Under the pieces are notes generated by a model that was given only the letters and a program-made list of their open reading frames with translations, searched no databases and was not told the origin of the DNA. Below, piece by piece: positions 31,239-42,546 of a stretch of DNA of 64,000 nt. Within the stretch, counting starts at the first letter, position 1. Each line of letters opens with the position of its first letter. The DNA lies in NCBI GenBank assembly GCA_963691655.1, contig OY829327.1:82720019-82784018 (forward strand), read 5' to 3'. Origin of the DNA: Toxonevra muliebris (lineage: Eukaryota > Arthropoda > Insecta > Diptera > Pallopteridae). Both the position numbers and the translations under genes were made by a program.

Positions 31239-32244
31239 ATGTCGAATTTCGTGCCAACAAAACAACATTTGCGGGAAGTTTTAATTTGCTTCTTCCATTT
31301 AAAGAAAAACGCAACTGAAGCACATCGTTTACTCACTGAAGCTTATCCTGACTGTGCTATAGACGTTAGAATGTGTCAGGTGTGGTATGCCCGTTTCAAA
31401 AGTAGTGATTTTGATGTTGAAGACAGGGAACGTTCAGGCGACCCGAAAAAGTTCGTAGATGAAGAATTGAAGGCATTACTCAAAGAAGAAGATTCATGTC
31501 AAACGCAACAAGAACTTACACAATCTTTAGGAGTTGATCAAACAACCATTTTTTAACGATTAAAAGCATTGGGAATGATTCAAAAGCATGGATATTGGGT
31601 GCCGTACGAATTGAGGCTGAGGGGCGTCGAACGACGATTTTTCACATGTGAACTGCTGATTGAACGACAGAAAAGAAAGAGTTTTCTGCATCGTATTGTG
31701 ACTGGCGATGAAAAGTGGATACGTTGCGATTACCCAAAGCGTAAAAAATCATGCGGACAGCCCGGACATGCATCAACATCAACGGCAAAGCCGAACATCC
31801 ATGGATCCAAGCTCATGCTGTGTATTTGGTGGGATATGAAAGGTGTCGTGTATTATGAGCTGTTGAAACCGAATGAAACGATCACTGGCGACCGCTACCG
31901 ACTACAATTGATGCGTTTGAGCCGAGCATTAAAGGATAAGAGGCCAGAATATGCTCGGCCGCATGTTGCAAGGCAAGTAAAAACATACTTGGAAACGCTG
32001 AAATGGAGAAGTGCTACCCCACCCGCCGTATTCTCCAGACATTGCTCCTTCTGATTACCACTTGTTCCGATCGATGACACATGGCCTGGCTGAACAGCAC
32101 TTCCGTTCTTTCGAAGAACTCAAAAAATGGGTCGATTCGTGGATAGCCTCAAAAGATGAGGAGTTCTTTCGACGCGGAATCCGTATGCTACCAGAAAGAT
32201 GGGAAAAGGTTGTGGCTAACGATGGACAATACTTTAAAGAATAA
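31239..32244 (+). pseudogene. mariner transposase (DD34D), broken and lacking the second catalytic D
   Basis: The frame begins MSNFVPTKQHLREVLICFF; an N-terminal DNA-binding half (HLREVLICFF...RMCQVWYARFKS) is followed by a stop TAA at 31554-31556. The same frame then continues through VTGDEKWIRCDYPKRKKSC with the first catalytic D and LCIWWDMKGVVYYELLKPNE. Near 31950 the text jumps from KDKRPEY to ARPHVARQV; compared with the copy at 59400 about 13 codons, including the second catalytic D, are missing without a frameshift. After another frame change, PPYSPDIAPSDYHLFRSM supplies the third D and LPERWEKVVANDGQYF the C-terminus. I could not find the element's inverted ends. It is catalytically dead. 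Confidence 0.9.
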
Positions 32245-34148
32245 ATTTATAATCACTTTTTGACAATAAATGTCAAAATTATCTTTTTTATCGAAGATGA
32301 AGCGCCAAAGCGAGCCTTGTGTTATTAAGTGAAGGAATAACATGTGGAATATTGTGCCTTCTAGTAAAGATTTGCCTTTGCAGTATCGGGTTGCGACTTT
32401 TCATGTTGGAATCAGGCATCTAACGCCTGACTCATGTACAAATGTATATGGTATGCATTTAAATTTTTATTTTTCTTTCAGATTCAATTCAATCAACACA
32501 TTGTGCATACCCACATTAACAATTTAATTTTTGTGATAGAATCTCATTGGCTTAAAATATTTACATATATAGTATGAAAGTATGCATTTTGCATTTTAAA
32601 CTAAATCCTTTTATTAAAATTTATAACGAGGCGAAAAACTTTATGCTGATTAAACATTTTGTATATCTGAATGTTTATTGCATTAAACAAGAGTGCGTAT
32701 ATATGTACATTATTATAAATACGAAATTAAATGTGAAAGCAAAAACAGAAATTAATTATGTGTTTGTATTAAAATTTTCATGTTCATATGGAGAAATTTT
32801 TAAAATTCATATAAATGCAAAATGAATTAAAACGCGGATCGAATCGAAATGAATTGAATCATTTATGCAATTATCAAAAGGGAAAAAGGCAACGGAAATA
32901 TTTTATTTCACTTTTTAATTAGAAAGTAATTTTATTTACGCCTTTTACTTTGTTTGTTACTTTTTCTACTTTGAAAGCAACTTTGCCGGAAGAATACACC
33001 TGCTCATTTATTCAACGCCTTTACGGCCAATAGCATCTCATCCTAACCACCTCCAACTACCTCTCACACCATTTCCGCGGTGTTTTTGGTGTCAAATTAC
33101 TCACACAATCACAATCAGCATAGAAATCATTTGTAAAACTTATTTAATTAAAACGACTACTATGTACAGTAGTGGCTGATGAAAGAAGCGTGAAGCCACT
33201 TCTGTGTTTTATTGACTTTAGCTTAAGCTCAAGCTAAAAGTTTTTAAAAGCAAAACACAAAATGCCAGAAAAAAGAATAAAACTTTCGGTGACCTTTGTC
33301 GGCATTTGCGAACGTCGCAATAACTTTTAATGAATTTTGTAAAATTACTAATTGAACTTGTGCATTCGCAAACCGCACACCCGCATCCGCCCGCCCATGT
33401 TGTTGGCTGCCAAAGTAACAACAACAACTGGTTTACTTGTCAGCCGCTTTATTTTTTTTACTTAATTGTTGAACTCTTATCCGCTCTCCTTCAAATGAGA
33501 GATGTTATTTGCTCTTCTTCTTCCTTCCTCACACTCGCTTTTCTCTCGCTCTCTCCACATCCAAATTGTTCCTTAGATGGAGTACATGAGTGCTCCCCAT
33601 TCTGCATTGTTGCTTTTTTTGAGAAAGGATTGTCTTTTTTGTATAATTCAAATTTTCGCAAATTTCTGTTGTCTTTTTAACTTTTGCTGCTTCTGTGAAA
33701 AATGCCATTTTGGTAACATTCGGCAAAGTGAAAGAAGAAAATTTTTAAATACAACAGCAAATTCCAAAACAAATAAAAAAGTACAACAAACAAATCTGAA
33801 ATTGAACTTTTTCAACTTTTCTCAAGTTGAACGCTGACAAGAGTAGAAAGAGGACAACAACAACAACAGCAGCAGCAAAAATAACAATATACGCAACAAT
33901 ATTATCAAACGACAACAAATGATGTTGCTGCGATTAATTGTTTTGTTAATTGCTCGAGCCTTCTCCTCCCTTTTCAAGCACTTTCAATACTTACTTCTTA
34001 TTTGTTAATGGTTTTTTTTTTCGTCCTGTTTTGCTCTGCACGCTTTAAAAAAGGTTTGACATTTGTGTAAAGTGGAAAAAATTTTCCAGCCTAATTGACC
34101 ATTAATTTATCATAATCGCCAGTTTATAATAATACCCATTTTTTAAGG
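32245..34148. other. AT-rich stretch without a supported gene
   Basis: CAACAACAACAACAGCAGCAG-type trinucleotides lie near 33855. A CT-rich tract lies near 33540. Open frames on both strands at 33218-33837 have low-complexity composition and no motif. Confidence 0.45.
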
Positions 34149-34777
34149 CTCTGACAGACAATATGTACACTAAAGTGCCACGAGTCTTATACAAAAAAAT
34201 TTGATTCCCAAAATTTTTCAGCTCTATCAATTACCGTACGTGAGCTGGATAGTTTGGAAAAAATCTCTAAAAATTGCTTGTATGGGGAATTTTTTCTGTA
34301 GACAATTTTAGCAAAATAGCAACTCACAAATAGATACCTACTCGAAACGGTTTGGATTCTGCATACAAGTTTTTTTCAAATCTGCTAACAGACTCGAGAA
34401 AATGAGTTTTTTTATAGTACGTTTTTCATACGTTTTCTATGAAAATTAAAATAATTTCGTAATTTTTTGTTAAATTATTTTTAAGCAGAATTGTCAAATA
34501 TTTTCATATAGAACCTAATTATTTTTTTACTATCTTCTGTTTGTTAGATTTTATTTGGCCAAAAGTATGCTGCAAACGAATTTTCTCATACTAAAGTTAA
34601 TTTTTAGAGTTTTTTTTAAACCGATCCAGCTCACAAGCGGTAATTGCTAAAGCCGAAACATTTTTGGAATCATCATAAAATAAGCCGAAGTTAATTTTTA
34701 GAGGGTTACAGTAACATGAGTGAGGCATCTTAATGTTCGTACATACTGTAATATAAGATTGTCTACGGTCCCTAGCC
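34149..34777. mobile_element. 629-bp long-inverted-repeat element with TAA flanks (PIF/Harbinger-like MITE)
   Basis: TAA lies at 34146-34148 and 34778-34780. The left end reads GGCTCTGACAGACAATATG; the right end in reverse complement reads GGCTAGGGACCGTAGACAAT. Similarity continues inward for more than 150 bp: left CAATTACCGTACGTGAGCTG, right in reverse complement CAATTACCGCTTGTGAGCTG. A 3-bp TWA duplication and a GGC start are typical of PIF/Harbinger. There is no coding capacity. Confidence 0.62.
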
Positions 34778-34780
34778 TAA

Positions 34781-35099
34781 CAGAGCAATCAAGGGGCTCA
34801 ATGCCGCAAGAATAGAAAATAAGAAAAGACAAAGTTGCCGATTTGATTCGAGCAGTCAATTCTGACGTTTATTTGAATATTCAATCTTTATATACTATTT
34901 TACAAGATCGTGGTGAATTTTAATTCCCTCAATATCTTATTCTAATTCCACTCAACAACTTCATTCACTCATACATACCATAGCATTGGTAAATGACCTA
35001 AATTTTGAATGGTGCATCTAATTTCACTACGAATATAGTGCACAGTATAGTAATGACAAAAATGTGTGCAATGCAAGCACAAAGTGAATTATGGTGTAA
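34781..35099. other. Spacer
   Basis: I see nothing recognisable in it. Confidence 0.4.
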
Positions 35100-35575
35100 T
35101 TATGAATGTATGCCCAGCGGTAAATGGAAGCACTAGAATAGCGCTAAACAAGTGCTTGATTGCAAGCACTTAAGTACACTACAAGCACATGTGTTCCATA
35201 TAAATTTTAACATTGCAAGTCCTAGGAGACAAGGCACTTGTTTAGTGCAGTACTTTTAGCGCTAAACAAGCGCAAGAAAGAATGCGTTAGATAGGCACTT
35301 CCGCTCGTTCGTTCTCTGCTTTGTGCTTACTTTAGTTGAGAAAGAGAGGAGGGAGAAAAAAATATCGAGTATCGATTCATGCATTCATAATTTTTCATTG
35401 CTGTTGCGTGAAAACTAACTCGCTTAGTTTATCGCTCAGTCAATCGTTCGTAGCGTCTTGCTGAATGATACTTGTTTTTATTACTCGAAAGAAAATTTCA
35501 TTTATTGTTCGCACTTGCACTTGCAAGCACTTTTTAAGCACTTAGTTTTCAAGCGCTTGTCTGAAAAACCACTGG
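35100..35575. repeat. GCACTT/AAGTGC-rich element with inverted ends
   Basis: The left end CCAGCGGTAAATGG and the right end, in reverse complement CCAGTGGTTTTTCAG, form weak inverted termini. Inside, AAGTGC or its complement GCACTT recurs many times (for example AACAAGTGCTTG, TTGCAAGCACTTAAG, GGCACTTGTTTAG, CACTTGCACTTGCAAGCAC), together with AGCGCTAAACAAG twice. No target duplication was found and there is no coding. Such clusters often act as subterminal transposase-binding repeats, but that is inference. Confidence 0.5.
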
Positions 35576-35639
35576 TTGTAACGAAGTTTATGGTGAATTG
35601 AGTTAAAGGGGAAGTGTGGATTATGGTCACACTACAATA

Positions 35640-36865
35640 CAGTCTTTTCAACAAGAGCGTGTTCGGCATAAACCCTTAAAAAATACCCCAATCAAAAAAA
35701 ATCCCACATTATTTTTAAACATTTCTTTGTCCAATGCGCTGACATATCAATATACTGTCCAGTTACCAAAATTTTGAGTAATTTCATGGTAACGCGAGGT
35801 CATATTATCTCTAGCTTTCCGGCGTACGATTGCTGCAAACATTTGACTTAATCAGTTGTTTCAATTGGGCAATGCTCTTAACATTTTTTCTGCTTATCGT
35901 AAGCTTAATAGTTGCTCAATAGTTTTCAATGTGGTTAGCATCTGAAGATTGAGAGGCGCAGTCCAAAATTCTTATCCAATTTTCCTCTTTTCACTTAACG
36001 CATAAATGACTTTGATGTTTAGGGTCCTGTCCTCTTTCGAATACTTCTTTTCCCAAACCAGTTATTGGCAGAAGATAAGAGTCTATGCTGGTATAAATAG
36101 ATTATGTACTGGATACCCAAATTTCTCGTAATCATGATTATCCTATCGAAACTCTTTCTTGAAAAGCATCCCCAAACATAAGCTTTTCCTCGATGCTTAA
36201 CTAATCTCAGAACCATCTTACTGCCCTTAATGGATAATGCAAATTTTGTGGTACCTGCAGTCCATAAAAAAGATTCGTCTGTAAAGTCCACATCGCTCCA
36301 CTCATTATCCATATGTTCGACAGCCCACTCCTGCCATTTTTTTGTTTGTTTTGCCGTTAGTAAGAGTTTGGTTATGGTAGCTCAAAACTCAATTTGGAAG
36401 TCATATAAAGGGCTTTGGATTATACTAAGGGATATATTAGTGACCTTTTGCGCCAGTTTTTGTTTGGTTCCTTTAAGTGTAATGGTAGAATTGGCTTCGA
36501 AAACTCACCGAATCCTGCTGTTGTGATGTTCCTCTAGAAGCACATGATTCGGTAAGTCGTAAACATTCTGGATCTTAAAAAAAGCTGATAACATTTCTTT
36601 ACGAATGCCTTCAACTTCTCAAGATATTTGCGGTACCTTCCTAGAACATTTTGGATTCCTTTGGACGTGAGCAAAGAATGGCTGAAAAAACGTTGTGCAT
36701 TCACGGAGTTCGATTTGAAAAATTGCTTAAACAACGAAATTATAACTGCGATTCTTTGAAAGGTTTTACAGCGCCAATCGCAATGAAATGTTGAAAATAA
36801 AGTTCAACTTGATACTTAAAGTTGTTCGTACAATTAAGCCGAACACGCTCTTGTTGAAGAGACTG
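35640..36865 (-). mobile_element. Tc1-like element with full inverted ends
   Basis: Ends CAGTCTTTTCAACAAGAG and CAGTCTCTTCAACAAGAG (right end in reverse complement) continue as CGTGTTCGGC at both sides. TA flanks at 35638-35639 and 36866-36867. The length is 1226 bp. Only one copy lies in this window. Confidence 0.88.
35890..36740 (-). pseudogene. Tc1-family transposase relic (DDE)
   Basis: Reading leftward, a basic N-terminal stretch (from 36734) with stops precedes WSDVDFTDESFLWTAG, carrying the first catalytic D near 36280. KAYVWGCFSRKSFDRIIM near 36180 is the usual VWG block. The segment with the second D is not readable in one frame. CASQSSDANHIENY, with the third residue E, lies near 35940 and is followed by a stop and ATIKLTISRKNVKSIAQLKQ. 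The motif order and the E place it in the DD34E Tc1 branch; it resembles no other copy in the window. Many stops and shifts make it dead. Confidence 0.78.
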
Positions 36866-36977
36866 TATGTCCAAACAGTAAATGCTGTCTCACTGGAGTA
36901 CCTTCGAGGCAGACTAAATTTGGTCCAATTGAAAGGTGTTCTTCTTGCATAGGTTTTTTTAAAATAAAATATTGTTT

Positions 36978-37867
36978 TATTGAAAACTGGGGGTTTTGGA
37001 GATAGAGACCGGGGAAAATTTTCAACAGTTGCCACTACTGGTTTAACAGAAAAAATTCGTAAACGAATCAAGCGAAATCCAAGGCGCTCAATGAGAAAAA
37101 TCGCTAAAGAAGTGGGAGTAAACCGTGAAACAGTGCGAATCATTGCAAAATCAAAGCTTAATCTTAAGATCTGACACAAAAAAAGAAAGATTTGCGACTG
37201 CAAAGATGCAAAGATGGAAGGCGTTGCTACGCTCCTCCGTGTTAAAAAATGTTGAAAATATCTTGTTGACAGATGAAAAAATTTGCACGGTTGAACAACA
37301 TTTCAATGCGCAAAATGACCGAATGTGGCCAACATCATCATCGCAACAAAATAGGACTGTTGGCCGAGTTCAAAAGCCAGCTTGCGTTATGGTACGAGCT
37401 GGAGTTTCCGCTAATGGCAGAAGAGGGTGTTAAAATTGACCAGGTTGTTTATCGGAGCATTTTAAATGAACATGTTCTTCCCTGGGCCCAAGATACATTT
37501 GGAAATGAAAACTAGACTTTCCAGCAAGATTCTGCACCTTCCCACATGTCAAAATTAACGCAAACATGGATAAGAGACAATTTTTCTGGATTCATAACAT
37601 CTCAATAATGGCCACCATACTCCCCAGACTTGAATCCAATGGATTACTCTATTTGGAGTATTTTAGAGAGTAAGGCTTGTGCATCTCAACACCACAGTCT
37701 GGAGTCGCTGACAAATTCATTAGAGAAAGCCTGGAGTGAAATTGATCAGGAAGTCCTGCGGCGAACAGTCCTACGATTTCCGGATCGATTGAAGGCATGT
37801 GTGCAGGCTAAAGGAGGTTATATTGAATGAGGTGGGGTTCAAATGAATGCTTATATATTCAGCAATA
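36978..37867 (+). pseudogene. maT element copy 2: internal fragment with broken transposase
   Basis: Similarity to the other maT copies begins at GAAAACTGGGGGTTTTGG and stops at TATATTCAGCAATAT, so both inverted ends are absent. The frame keeps TEKIRKRIKRNPRRSMRKIA and VNRETVRIIAKSK. About 25 bp is then missing between two AAG triplets near 37168. The 8-bp AAAGATGC duplication near 37205 shifts the frame. Catalytic blocks LLTDEK and SPDLNPMDYSIW remain in pieces. A TAG replaces the W codon near 37514 and a TAA interrupts near 37607. The C-terminus AKGGYIE is intact. Confidence 0.88.
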
Positions 37868-38881
37868 TATTCAAAACATTATTTCTTATATTATTGTAAA
37901 TGGGCGACCAAATTCATCTTTTTCAGAAATCAAATTTGTCTTAAGACAACATAAAAATAGCAGTAAATTTCCAATTTTTGCATTAATGACGAGACTAAAT
38001 AGGTTAACAAAAATTACATATTTATATGTAGCTATAAAGTTATATTTTTTAACCCTAGAATGTCCACTGGTCACTGCAGTTACCAACTACTTCAGCGGTT
38101 GCCTGTTCTGCCATTTTACATTCATCATTTAAAGTAAACAGCTAAAAAAAAACTGACAAAATTTTATTTGTCGATATGAATGGAAATATTACCACTATCA
38201 TATAGCTACCATTATCTTTAGCTAGAAAAAACACGTTTTATGAGTGTGGCATTCGGAGGTAAATCTAAGTATTGCACTTATAATTCATATGAGTAGTTCT
38301 AGCCCCATTTTTGAATAGTGTTAAAACTCTTCTCAGTTAATACTATTGGAAGTATTGCATCTTCCAATGGTCTCTGCGCTTAATATTTAATTTATTCACG
38401 TTTATACCACTGAACGTATCAAAACCATATTCACATTTTATATTTGTTTATTGCTTAGGTTGGTTTATCTCTATTTTCCCGATTTAATTCATATTCCGAA
38501 TACTTATGTATAGTAAGTGGCGATTATGTCCAGATATTTACGAAAATGTATTTTTATGGTATGATTTGGCTCATATTCAGAATATGTGTGTGGAAAACAT
38601 TTTTATGTGCAAATACTTCGAATAGGTAGCTTTAGCATCCTCACATCACTATTTGATAAATTTGACATTTGGTTATTAGTTATTTCATATAGCACTTAAA
38701 AAATGTTGAGAAGTAAGTTTTATTGTATTTTTAAAAGCAATATTTCTATGCGTTAAATGATAGACGTCTCCACTTTAGTCTTCCCTTTTCCATATAAGAA
38801 CACAATCGGGAAAACAAATTTGCTCTTAGGCTTTATCACTTTCCTGATCTCTCTCTTTAAAAATAATACCTCCTCATTTGA
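37868..38881. other. AT-rich stretch without a supported gene
   Basis: I see no coding motif or repeat ends in this stretch. It borders the hAT cluster; GTACAATT at 38882-38889 is the first target duplication there. Confidence 0.45.
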
Positions 38882-38889
38882 GTACAATT

Positions 38890-40120
38890 CCATGCGATGC
38901 CAACTTGCGTGTAATTCCCCGATTTGCGGGGAATTTCACTGGGTGCGGGGAATGAGCTGTTTTTTGCGGGTAATTTGAAGCCGTTCAGCTTTTAGTCATA
39001 AAAGTCTGTAGAATATTTTTTATCAAATTTTATGTAATGCAAAACGTTTAACTTACGCAATATTTCATATTTTTCGGTCTTAAAATGTTCGTCTTTTCTT
39101 AAGTGGGCCCTACTATTTATTGGTTTGGAGAAATGGATTTTTAAAAAAGAGTGCTATTCGAAAGTATTATATTTCGAAAGTATTTTGTGAAAATTTCAGA
39201 GAGAAACGCGGAGTACTTTCGTAGATATAGACGATTATAACGCCGAGTGTCAGTCAGGCCAAAAAAGTCGCGCGGCGCTTCGACTTCCCTTTCGACCGTT
39301 CAGAAAGCTATGCCTTAGTCCAGCACCTCCTGATTAATAACTCTTAATCCTTGCTGACTAAGCTGGAAACTTACGAATTACGATCAGCCATCATAAAGAA
39401 AATGAAATATATTTTATATGTTAAATACTGATAGTCAAAACTTTGAACCCGTTTTTCTCAAAACAAGGTTTTTGCCATTTTTTATTTGAGTCGAAAGAGA
39501 GCCCATGTGTTCTCCTTTATGAAGTTTGATATCCAAAAGTGGGCTGAGGCTTGTTTATCTATCAAAATGAACGTCTAGTAACTTAAAACACCCCTCGTTC
39601 AAATTTGGTGTGGCAACTACTATCCAATAGGATTAAACTTTGTGCAAGCTTGAGCCATATTGATTTTGAGAGTGGGTTCCCTTGAAGCGAAATCTCCCAT
39701 GTGCCAAAAGAAATCCGGAGTCAGAAAGTATATTTTCTATTAATCTACCAGTCCCGTAAAAATTAGTTAAGTTTTGGACCGAGAAAGTTCAGAGTCGCTT
39801 TAATATAACACTCATTGAGGTCAATTTTAGGCAATTTTTCGTTTTTGTAAAATTTTTATATGGAAAGTGCTTGTCGCGCTGTTATATTCAGCCCTATTCT
39901 AAAGTTTTCCGAATTAAATCCGCGGGAAAAGTTGTTTCTTTTCCCTTCTTTTCCTATAGAAATACATGGGGAAAGAAACAAATTTTCCCGAGGATTTACT
40001 TTCGGGAATATTTAGAATAGGGCTGAATATGAAATTATATCGATGCGGGGAACTCGATCGAAGATCGGGGAATTTCTCGAGGGCTGTCGGGGAGAAAGAA
40101 AAAGTGAGTTGGCATCCTTG
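38890..40120. mobile_element. Non-autonomous hAT-type element, family 1, copy 3
   Basis: An 8-bp duplication GTACAATT lies at 38882-38889 and 40121-40128. The ends are CCATGCGATGCCAACTT and, in reverse complement, CAAGGATGCCAACTCAC, sharing the core GATGCCAACT with the other copies. Orientation matches copy 1. A 141-bp MITE interrupts it at 39887-40027. No transposase coding is present. Confidence 0.88.
39887..40027. mobile_element. 141-bp fold-back MITE nested in the hAT copy
   Basis: The first 17 bases TTCAGCCCTATTCTAAA are perfectly inverted at the right end, and pairing continues imperfectly across almost the whole element (TCCGCGGGAAAA against TCCTCGGGAAAA). The empty site can be read in the other family-1 copies (GCTGTTATAATAT near 1129, and inverted near 8235), which lack this block. 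The target duplication is short, TA or TAT. Confidence 0.83.
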
Positions 40121-40158
40121 GTACAATTGCACGTTGCTTATATAACCTGTGCTGTTGA

Positions 40159-41328
40159 CAGCAGGGCCGTAGACAGGATTTCTTTCGGGGGGGAGAGGGG
40201 TGTTCCATTCAAAGAAAATTGACACTGACTTGCCATTACTGATGATGCCCGACCTCAAAACAATTACCAAAAATACTAAAAAAAGTCAGAGGCTCATTTT
40301 TTTCAAATGATTATTAGTGGGAATTCGGGCCATCATAAGGAATCTGGATGAGGTTGGCTAATATTCCCAAAATTCGTGCAGTTACTGCATTGAAAGAGGT
40401 CTTCCGAGTCGGGGTGCTCTGAGCAATAATGGGTTAAAGAATTAATTACATTTTAATATTGTTTCCTAAAACTTTGGAGCTGATCCACTACTACTGCCTT
40501 ACATGGGCTTTGCGAATAAAATGGTTCCTAGTGTTTGTGAATGAATTTTTTATACTGAATACGAATCTGTGGTCAAAAATTTCCCATCACGCCACGTTTT
40601 AGAAAAAATGGGATGGAAAACCCTAAAATAGAATTTTTGGCCATTTTTACAAATTGGAGAGCTGAACACTGGTGTGCTACAAACTTCGAAATCCAGAAAT
40701 TATGGGCTGAATCATGCCCTTCCAAATGAGCCCTAAACCCGAAACTGTACATCAAAAACAGTTACTGACCTAGAAAAAGTATAAATCCAGAATTGCTCAG
40801 CATCACCTTCTCTTTTTGTATCCAAAGTCAAACTTCATGTCAAAGAAAACAAATCGGATCTGGTCGCATAGTGTAACTAAGTTTATTTTTTTTATATTTG
40901 ACTTTTTAAAAAGAAACCGATAGAAGGAAAAAATATTTAAAAACTGTTCAATAGATTTTATTTAGACTTTTTTTTCATCCACTGGCAATTAATATCAAAA
41001 AATAGAAGAAAGTTTCCACATTTCGGGGGGGGGGGGAGGGTCAGAACCCCCAAAATCTCCCCCTAAATACGGCCTTGGTTGACAGTGTGGCCAACTTTTG
41101 CTTCTCAAAATCCGCTAAAATTAAGAATAAAGATCGTATTTTCTTTAAAAAAGAGCAAAATTTTTTCTCAATACATTTAAATTTTTTCACTAATACACGC
41201 ACACATTTGCTACTTCTAGCCAATGAAAATTTCTTTGGTTTTTCGAAGATAATACATATTCTTAACTTACGTTTTAATTTTCAAATAGCACTAAATTTAG
41301 CGGGAAATGCGCTGAGTTGGCCACACTA
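40159..41328. mobile_element. hAT-type MITE, family 3, split by another hAT
   Basis: The target duplication is GCTGTTGA (40151-40158 and 41329-41336). The ends are CAGTGTGGCCAACT and, in reverse complement, TAGTGTGGCCAACT. The first three bases (40159-40161) are separated from the rest (41086-41328) by the family 2 insertion; the element alone is 246 bp. Confidence 0.85.
40162..41077. mobile_element. hAT-type element, family 2, nested in family 3
   Basis: The target duplication GTTGACAG (40154-40161 and 41078-41085) consists of the last five bases of the family 3 duplication plus the first three bases of family 3 itself. The ends are CAGGGCCGTAGACAGG and, in reverse complement, CAAGGCCGTATTTAGG, each followed by a G-rich block. 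The length is 916 bp. No coding motif. Confidence 0.85.
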
Positions 41329-41336
41329 GCTGTTGA

Positions 41337-42510
41337 CTATTCGGTTTAGTTTCTCTCAACTCTTTTATTGTATGCGACTCCGCTTTATCTCCTTTATCAG
41401 CGAATGATGACCAAATTGGGCACAATAAACTTTACCGGGTCAGCTGGTATGTTAAGAAATATGTAATACATATTTATATATTTATATGGATAAATTTATT
41501 GTTATATGAGATGTTTCCGTTCACATGCCCAAAGTCATGCTTTTGGTACAATTGTAACAAGTTAATTTGTCTATAAGCAAATTTACACATCCTAACATAC
41601 AAACAGTGAGTGTCTGAAATCTAATTGAAATTTATGATTGCCCTAAAATATTCTATGAGAGTACAAAAGTAGCAACAGCAACAATTGTGCTCGTAAATTG
41701 TGCCCAATATGTAAGTACTTAATGAAAGTATATGCATATTCACAACACAAATATTAATAAAAAAATAGAGGGAATTTTAAATCCAATGTTTCTCAGCTAA
41801 AATAAAAAAATAAAAAAATTGTAAAAAAACCAGAAAGAATAACAACAAAATTAACCCATATGGGTTAGAAAAACACTTATCCGTCGATTTACATGGTACT
41901 AGGCATCGCTTTTGCACAGCTTTTAAATTTTTTGCAGTTGATCTGAAATACTTGTCAGTTAAGAAGGAGAGAGAGAGAGAAATTTGTAATTTAATTCAGT
42001 AATTAAACAATTTAAGAGATTCAAAAATATCTGTTAATCCTGTTGTTTTATCCAATCATACAAAAAATTCTTTCTAAAAACTCGATTTTCATTTAGCCAA
42101 ATTCAAATGAAAACACCATCAAAGTTGACGAGAGAAAAGAACAAATTTTCTACACAGCACCATCTCTTGGCTGGCAATACCAAACCTCCAAGAGTAAAAT
42201 TTGCCTAAGAAAAACATCTCTTTCTGAGGTTCGGATCGGCATAAAACTGTAGACCCCTTCCATTCGTCTACAAATATTATTCGCACAACATGAATGGATG
42301 CGTAAAGCCCGGTCTAGGCAATCCATACAATAATTGAAACGCAATGCCTATGTAAATTCGTTTTTTGGTACAAATAAAAATGATTTGAATACAATTTACC
42401 CTTTCAAATTGAAACATTTCTTATGATGCCGGTCATTCTTTAATCGCATAAGTTAATAGAGTTTTAAATTATGCCATTGTGCCTTAATTTATTATTTATT
42501 ATATACAGAT
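41337..42510. other. Spacer with a Helentron-like end motif and GA repeat
   Basis: TTTACCGGGTCAGCTGG at about 41433-41449 resembles the 3' end of the Helentron-like element (GCCGGGTCAGCTAG), so a decayed 3' piece may lie upstream of it. GAGAGAGAGAGAG occurs near 41969. No gene supported. Confidence 0.38.
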
Positions 42511-42546
42511 TACCTGGCGGAAGGGAAAGGACCCTAGAAAGGTCAA

